Assembly: GCA_002715405.1 (NCBI GenBank)
Contig: PAZD01000025.1
Coordinates: forward strand, 14,219-23,814
DNA length: 9,596 nucleotides
Direction: 5' to 3'
DNA from: Acidimicrobiaceae bacterium
Lineage (GTDB): Bacteria > Actinomycetota > Acidimicrobiia > Acidimicrobiales > UBA8592
A program made the position numbers and the translations under genes. Positions 5,815-9,596 of this stretch are shown piece by piece (positions within the stretch are counted from its first letter, which is position 1; each line of letters starts with the position of its first letter). The notes below the pieces were generated by a model. It made no database searches, had not been told where the DNA came from, and saw only the letters and a list, made by a program, of their open reading frames with translations.

Positions 5815-6802
5815 CGTCTGAGAGAAAAGCTGTGATCGCAGCATCTGTTTCATCATCGACTAACCCAAGTACGCTCTCGTGAGGATCGGCGTCCCGTAAT
5901 TCTTCAAAGAATCTATCTCCCGATGCGCTAGCTTCGTCTGTTACTACGGGAGATATTTGCGTTGGAGGCCCAGAGTCATCTTCATCTTCATCTTCCAACC
6001 AGTAGTTACTTATTCCCTCTTCTGCTCCAGCCGCTGCAGCATCAATCCATGATTCAAGATCTTCTTTGGAGTGGACAAGGCTGAGCTCTGGTGTAATTTC
6101 TTGCATGTTGCTTCCACGAAGGCCTTCGATCAGTTCGTCATCTGCGGGAAACTCGATAGAATGAATTTCTTCAGATGGCACTAATTCCACCCCAAATTCT
6201 GGCCCAATCGATGTAGCCAATTCTGTAGCCTCTCCAGTGCGATTCCCGTCGATAATTGGCAGTGATAGCTCATTGTCTTCAATAATGTTCCGCATTTCAT
6301 CAAGAACTGCAAGAAGTTGATCTTTTCCTGCGTTTAATTGCCCTTCCAAGAATGCGCATTTTTCTTCAAGGCCTTCCTTCTGGGAATTAAGATCTTCTAG
6401 AGTTTTGTTAAGGTCCTCTTGTGATTCCTCAGCGAGCTTTCTGGCTTCTTCGACAACAACTCGACGAATATTGTCAGCCTGGGCTTCTGCCGAAGCGATA
6501 AGCTGTTCTGCTTGCGTGGCTGCCTCTTGAGTCAAAGAGTCGGCGGTTCGTTGAGCAGCAGCAAGTAACCTTTGAGCGGCGCCTTCTGGATCATACAGAT
6601 CTGAATTATCCAGCACTCCATCGGAGTGTCCTAAATTTTGCTGATCTAGCAATTCCGTGAATTTTGCTAGGAAAGAGTCAACTTCTTGGATGTCATAACC
6701 TCCCCTTCGCAATCGCGTAAAGCTAACTGTTCTAAGGAATTCTGAGGTTAAATAACTGGGAGTAGAGTCTGAAAGAGCCATATCAAAAGGATAGTAGCTC
6801 AT
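5807..6802 (-). CDS. divIVA: DivIVA/Wag31-like cell division and polar growth protein with long acidic tail
   Basis: A cytoplasmic, membrane-curvature-binding coiled-coil scaffold for pole or septum organisation. The N-terminal DivIVA lipid-binding domain lies at about residues 18-50, with SFTRLRRGGYDIQEVDSFL carrying the family's GYD..EVD.FL core. A long heptad-like coiled coil runs from about 72 to 170. The remaining 160 residues are acidic and low in predicted structure, including EDEDEDD near 271-277 and many Asp/Glu to the end. The protein is 331 residues, within the range of actinobacterial DivIVA/Wag31. ATG at 6802 has only AGGT (6810-6807) before it, and Met8 is an alternative start without any Shine-Dalgarno. 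It follows sepF by 40 nt and is probably in the same operon. The family call is firm. Essential polar growth, as for mycobacterial Wag31, is inferred. Confidence 0.93.
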   Translation of the reverse strand: MSYYPFDMALSDSTPSYLTSEFLRTVSFTRLRRGGYDIQEVDSFLAKFTELLDQQNLGHSDGVLDNSDLYDPEGAAQRLLAAAQRTADSLTQEAATQAEQLIASAEAQADNIRRVVVEEARKLAEESQEDLNKTLEDLNSQKEGLEEKCAFLEGQLNAGKDQLLAVLDEMRNIIEDNELSLPIIDGNRTGEATELATSIGPEFGVELVPSEEIHSIEFPADDELIEGLRGSNMQEITPELSLVHSKEDLESWIDAAAAGAEEGISNYWLEDEDEDDSGPPTQISPVVTDEASASGDRFFEELRDADPHESVLGLVDDETDAAITAFLSDED

Positions 6803-6814
6803 GAAGACCTATTC

Positions 6815-6840
6815 GGGGATTACCCCCTAGCGGTAAGGGG
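6815..6840 (-). promoter_or_regulatory. Mutually exclusive G/C hairpins in the sepF-divIVA gap
   Basis: On the plus strand the run CCCCC at 6823-6827 can pair either with GGGG at 6815-6818 (4-nt loop) or with GGGG at 6837-6840. A third option pairs TTACC (6820-6824) with GGTAA (6832-6836). In the minus-strand transcript these would form alternative small hairpins just before the weakly signalled divIVA start. A role in divIVA expression or in RNA processing is only inference. Confidence 0.3.
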
Positions 6841-6842
6841 AT

Positions 6843-7325
6843 TTAAGCAGAAATAGATCCGCCGAGTCTCTGGCGTTCTTCGTCGGAGACTTCAACATCC
6901 TTTGGAGTAAGAAGAAAGACATCATCTCCTGCCTTTACGAATCCTCCTTCAATACCCACTTTCAAGCCAGAGCAAAAGTCAATAACCCTCACAGCTACGT
7001 CATGTTCCGCTTGTTGAATATTAACTATTACTGGTTGACGGCGTTTGATAGCTTCAGAGATTTCCTTTACATCGCTAAACCGTATAGGTGTAACGACACA
7101 TGGTTTCGATACTTTCGGAGGTGCGATAGTCCTTACGGCATTAGCTAAACGTGACTGGCCCGTGTCCTCACTTTTGGGGATAGGTCGCACAGTCGTAACC
7201 CCACTGGTCTGAGGAGCCGGAGTCGCCCCAACGGGAGGGCCACCCCTGCTGTCATGCATTTCTTGGAAATCCTCATCAGAACCTAATCCAAGGTAGAGCA
7301 TGGTCTTTTTTAGAAAACTTGTCAT
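6843..7325 (-). CDS. sepF: SepF, FtsZ membrane tether
   Basis: SepF binds the FtsZ C-terminal tail and the membrane and, in Actinobacteria lacking FtsA, is the main FtsZ anchor. The protein is 160 residues. The N-terminus, MTSFLKKTMLYLGLG, is the amphipathic membrane-binding helix. A Pro/Gly/Thr-rich linker spans about 25-70. The SepF core fills about 72-150: VVTPIRFSDVKEISEAIK, PVIVNIQ, RVIDFCSGL and VFLLTPKDVEVS. The frame can be opened one codon earlier by TTG at 7328, but AGGAGA (7336-7331) lies 5 nt before the ATG at 7325 and only 2 nt before the TTG, so ATG is chosen. It sits between yggS (56-60 nt gap) and divIVA. The yggT gene usually found downstream is absent. Confidence 0.96.
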   Translation of the reverse strand: MTSFLKKTMLYLGLGSDEDFQEMHDSRGGPPVGATPAPQTSGVTTVRPIPKSEDTGQSRLANAVRTIAPPKVSKPCVVTPIRFSDVKEISEAIKRRQPVIVNIQQAEHDVAVRVIDFCSGLKVGIEGGFVKAGDDVFLLTPKDVEVSDEERQRLGGSISA

Positions 7326-7330
7326 CAATT

Positions 7331-7336
7331 TCTCCT
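7331..7336 (-). promoter_or_regulatory. Ribosome binding site that fixes the sepF start
   Basis: AGGAGA on the minus strand, 5 nt from the ATG at 7325. It is one of the two strongest Shine-Dalgarno sequences in the window and favours the ATG over the adjacent TTG. Confidence 0.75.
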
Positions 7337-7337
7337 A

Positions 7338-7351
7338 TTGACATGGGTCAA
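7338..7351. repeat. Short inverted repeat next to the sepF ribosome binding site
   Basis: TTGAC, a 4-base spacer and GTCAA form a perfect 5-bp inverted repeat ending one base before the AGGAGA on the minus strand. It could be an operator half-site pair or a small RNA hairpin beside the ribosome binding site. A repeat this short also occurs by chance. Confidence 0.3.
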
Positions 7352-7384
7352 CATATATAACCTAACACCATAGAGCCTTTGTGC

Positions 7385-8053
7385 TCAATCTTCGTCGCGG
7401 TTTCCAAAAATTGCTGTTCCTAGCCGAAGAATTGTTGCTCCCGCTTCAATCGCAAGATCATAGTCATTGCTCATGCCCATAGAGCATTCAAGCAGATCAA
7501 GTGAGTTGGCCATGGTTCTTAAATTCTGAAAATGTTTTAAAGTTGCCTCACGGTCACCATGATCTCCAATAGTCATAAGGCCTAGAACATTGACATCTAT
7601 CCCTCGAAGTCTTTCGACAAATGCAGGAGCTTCAGAAGGAGGGAGACCGCCCTGATTTTTCGCCCCAGTCATATTTACTTGAATAAGAAGCTGAGGTTCT
7701 TTACATCGCTTTATAATCTCCTCCCCTAATGGAATGGAGTTAACTGACTGCCATAGGAAAACATGGCTGGAGATTTTTTTGACCTTGTTCCTCTGGAGAT
7801 TACCAATAAAGTGCCATCTAGACTTAGAGTCAGGATTTACGTTAGCTAGCATCTCCTTTTTTGCGACCATTTCTTGCGCGTAATTCTCGCCGATGTCGTC
7901 AACCCCAGCTCTATTCGCCGCTATCACAGCTTGAACGCCAAATCCCTTCGTTACAGCAACGATCCTGACTGGATTATCAGACTTAGATAATATTTCGGCT
8001 TGAAGTTCACCTACTCGATCTGCCACCAATTGGTGGTTTATGACGTTAATCAA
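7385..8053 (-). CDS. yggS: YggS/PROSC-family PLP-binding homeostasis protein
   Basis: A 222-residue single-domain protein with the alanine-racemase-like TIM barrel. It binds pyridoxal 5'-phosphate and is thought to buffer and deliver it rather than catalyse a reaction. AVTKGF at 33-38 holds the PLP lysine K36. IGENYAQEMVAKK (54-66), WHFIGNLQRNKVK (80-92), QSVNS (102-106), GLMTIG (158-163), SMGMSNDYDLAIEAGAT (191-207) and RLGTAIFG (210-217) are the phosphate-binding and barrel motifs. Full family length. The start is TTG at 8053-8051: an in-frame stop lies seven codons upstream with no ATG or GTG between, and GAAGGA sits 8 nt before it. It overlaps the pgeF stop by 8 nt, so the two are probably translationally coupled. 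Confidence 0.95.
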   Translation of the reverse strand: MINVINHQLVADRVGELQAEILSKSDNPVRIVAVTKGFGVQAVIAANRAGVDDIGENYAQEMVAKKEMLANVNPDSKSRWHFIGNLQRNKVKKISSHVFLWQSVNSIPLGEEIIKRCKEPQLLIQVNMTGAKNQGGLPPSEAPAFVERLRGIDVNVLGLMTIGDHGDREATLKHFQNLRTMANSLDLLECSMGMSNDYDLAIEAGATILRLGTAIFGNRDED

Positions 8054-8756
8054 AACTTGTTTCCTTCGGTTTTATCCACCCAATCACTGCCTGTCTCTTT
8101 TCATCATTCCTTACTCTATAGGACCAGAATTCCTCAGAGTTAGAAGTGCACTTATCGAAGCGAACCAATTCAGTTATATTGTTTTTTATCAACGCAATCT
8201 CAACCATTTTCGGCAAATTAAGGGCTAAAGACCCCTCTCGTGTTTTTGCCCGGATATCTTCACCAAAAATTTCGCAAATTTTTTTCATCTGTTCCTCTCC
8301 AAATTCATAAAAATCAGGATGAATACAAGGACCAAGTACGGCAATTGTGGGTTTGGTATCAATACCAGCCATTGCCTCAACTGTTATATCAACAACACCT
8401 CGAATTAACCCCTTCCATCCTGCATGGATAAGGCCAATACCGCCTGCGGGGCTTATAAGCGCTATTGGGGCACAATCAGCAACTTGAATCGAGATTGGGG
8501 CATCTGATTTATCTGTGTATAGCGCGTCACCCTGAGCACCTTGATGCTGACCTGTCTTCAGAACCTGAAGAGCACTACTCCCATGCACCTGGGTTAGATA
8601 CGACCATTTTTCATCGACTATCTGTCGTTGACGACTGTTTAATAATTCTAGATTTTGGTCAGAAGACAAATCCCCATGCTGTTTTGTCGTGAATAAAAAA
8701 CACGCTTCTCGACCATCCTCTAATTGATAAGACCATGAAGGTTGCTCATGTCGCAT
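8046..8756 (-). CDS. pgeF: PgeF (YfiH/YlmD family) polyphenol-oxidase-fold / peptidoglycan editing factor
   Basis: A member of the laccase-domain family (Cu-oxidase_4). In E. coli PgeF prevents L-Ser from being retained in place of L-Ala in peptidoglycan precursors. Related proteins (YlmD, LACC1/FAMIN) act on purine nucleosides, so the true substrate here is open. Numbering from the ATG (236 residues): LTQVHG with H58, QVADCAPIAL with C95 and LIHAGWKG with H111 form the conserved His-Cys-His metal site. GPCIHPDFYEFG follows at about 142-153, and the C-terminal block CTSNSEEFWSYRVRNDEKR resembles the family's CT....FYSYRR motif. Length is typical. TTG at 8759 could add one residue, but the adjacent ATG is preferred. 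No Shine-Dalgarno is visible before either. It lies 50 nt after ftsZ and overlaps yggS by 8 nt. Confidence 0.93.
   Translation of the reverse strand: MRHEQPSWSYQLEDGREACFLFTTKQHGDLSSDQNLELLNSRQRQIVDEKWSYLTQVHGSSALQVLKTGQHQGAQGDALYTDKSDAPISIQVADCAPIALISPAGGIGLIHAGWKGLIRGVVDITVEAMAGIDTKPTIAVLGPCIHPDFYEFGEEQMKKICEIFGEDIRAKTREGSLALNLPKMVEIALIKNNITELVRFDKCTSNSEEFWSYRVRNDEKRQAVIGWIKPKETSFD
8062..8067 (-). promoter_or_regulatory. Ribosome binding site supporting the TTG start of yggS
   Basis: GAAGGA on the minus strand inside the last codons of pgeF, 8 nt before the TTG at 8053. Since no ATG or GTG start is available upstream in frame, this site decides the unusual start. Confidence 0.6.
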
Positions 8757-8809
8757 CAATTGAGAATACAGAAAATATCAGTTGAGCTAAATGGTTTTAT
8801 TAAAATTTG

Positions 8810-9596
8810 TTATTTTAGGAAATCAGGTACATCGAGCCCAGTGTGTACTTCGTTATTTTCTTCGGGGTCACCAAAGACGTCCGGAATGTCACTTTCCACG
8901 GGAGTTCGCCGTACAGGCCGACTTCCGTTCTCCCAACGGTCGAAGCCAGCAGTGATGACAGTTACCCGCACCGTGTCGCCGATAGCTTCGTCTACAACGG
9001 TTCCGAAAATAATATTGGCATCAGGGTGTGCTACTCCTACAACGAGTTCAGCTGCTTCGTTCACCTCGTTTAGTGTGAGGCTACTAGATCCAGTGATAGA
9101 CAATAGGATCCCGCGAGCTCCATCAATTGGTGATTCCATAAGTGGACTGGAAATAGCTTTTCTCGCAGCACTCGTCGCTCGCTGCTCTCCGCTGCCCTCT
9201 CCGACTCCCATCAGAGCAGATCCGGCATCGTTCATTATCATCTTTACGTCAGCAAAGTCAGTGTTAATCAGACCAGGGGTCGTTATTAATTCTGTGATAC
9301 CGCGGACTCCGTCAAGTAGAATCTCGTCAGCTTTTGCGAATGCTTCAACGACAGTTGTTTGTTCATCAGCTACCGATAGAAGACGGTCGTTGGGTATGAC
9401 TATTTGGGTGTCTACCTTTTCTCTGAGGCGCGTTATTCCTTGGTCAGCCTGTACTGCTCTTCTACGACCCTCAAATCCAAATGGGCGAGTAACAACAGCA
9501 ATTGTTAATGCTCCCAAACCCTTTGCTACATCAGCAACAATTGGTGCTGCACCAGTACCTGTTCCGCCACCTTCACCTGCAGTGATGAATACCATG
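8810..9596 (-). CDS. ftsZ: Cell division protein FtsZ (partial, N-terminus off the window)
   Basis: The tubulin-like GTPase that forms the cytokinetic ring. The frame is open through the right edge. The Met near the edge is internal, and roughly the first 97 residues are missing judging from where the tubulin signature normally falls. Counting from that Met, the signature GGGTGTG is at 9-15. The GTP-contact segment GFEGRRR is at 40-46 and NDRLL at 69-73. The T7 synergy loop NTDFADV is at 111-117, with both catalytic aspartates D113 and D116. The linker is short (about 30 residues, acidic), and the protein ends with DVPDFLK, the C-terminal peptide that binds SepF and other partners. All motifs in the visible part are intact. 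It is first of the ftsZ-pgeF-yggS-sepF-divIVA series. Confidence 0.98.
   Translation of the reverse strand, partial: MVFITAGEGGGTGTGAAPIVADVAKGLGALTIAVVTRPFGFEGRRRAVQADQGITRLREKVDTQIVIPNDRLLSVADEQTTVVEAFAKADEILLDGVRGITELITTPGLINTDFADVKMIMNDAGSALMGVGEGSGEQRATSAARKAISSPLMESPIDGARGILLSITGSSSLTLNEVNEAAELVVGVAHPDANIIFGTVVDEAIGDTVRVTVITAGFDRWENGSRPVRRTPVESDIPDVFGDPEENNEVHTGLDVPDFLK

Noticed and set aside
8240..8692. Two plus-strand frames opposite pgeF
   Set aside because: Both lie fully inside pgeF, which has an intact metal site and family motifs. Their products show no domain.
8789..8818. AT-rich inverted repeat at the ftsZ stop as a terminator
   Set aside because: The possible stem (TAAAAT/ATTTTA) is six A/T pairs only and too weak. 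ftsZ and pgeF are probably co-transcribed across the 50-nt gap.
1..9596. Defence system, prophage, insertion sequence or CRISPR array
   Set aside because: All long frames are recognisable housekeeping genes with even codon use by eye, and no terminal repeats, arrays or phage-type proteins were seen.

Overview
The window is a housekeeping stretch of an actinobacterial chromosome, the downstream end of a division and cell wall (dcw) cluster. On the minus strand the order is ftsZ (5' end cut by the window edge), pgeF, yggS, sepF, divIVA. After ileS the minus strand continues with a DksA/TraR-like gene, lspA, an rluD-type pseudouridine synthase and the 5' part of an alkaline-phosphatase-superfamily gene cut by the left edge. 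The set and order (ftsZ-pgeF-yggS-sepF-divIVA-ileS-traR-lspA-rluD) resembles the layout I recall for Streptomyces, so the phylum call is strong. Base composition looks like mid-40s percent GC by eye, low for the phylum. A marine, low-GC member of Acidimicrobiia or a related lineage is my inference, not something the sequence proves.

Layout. 1-476: start of a phosphodiesterase/pyrophosphatase-like gene, overlapping the rluD stop by one base. 476-1408: rluD. 1401-1898: lspA, overlapping rluD by 8 nt. 1965-2420: a DksA/TraR-like protein with a lysine-rich tail and a degraded zinc finger. 2421-2625: divergent intergenic region with a candidate 9-codon leader ORF whose stop overlaps the ileS start. 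2626-5784: ileS, the only long gene on the plus strand. 5785-5814: a palindromic hairpin between the convergent ileS and divIVA. 5807-6802: divIVA. 6843-7325: sepF. 7385-8053: yggS. 8046-8756: pgeF. 8810-9596: ftsZ, lacking roughly its first 97 codons. No stretch longer than about 205 bases lacks a gene. I saw no tRNA, rRNA, CRISPR array, insertion sequence or prophage gene.

How the genes work together. FtsZ forms the division ring. SepF tethers it to the membrane in Actinobacteria, which lack FtsA. DivIVA (Wag31 in mycobacteria) organises polar or septal wall growth. PgeF and YggS are the usual small passengers of this cluster (peptidoglycan or nucleoside quality control, and PLP homeostasis). 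LspA matures lipoproteins, RluD modifies 23S rRNA, and IleRS charges tRNA-Ile.

This is mostly an ordinary region and I find no clear new system. The points most worth a second look are the leader ORF coupled to ileS, the inverted orientation of ileS inside an otherwise collinear cluster, the absence of yggT between sepF and divIVA, and the DksA-like protein that has lost three of its four zinc-binding cysteines.
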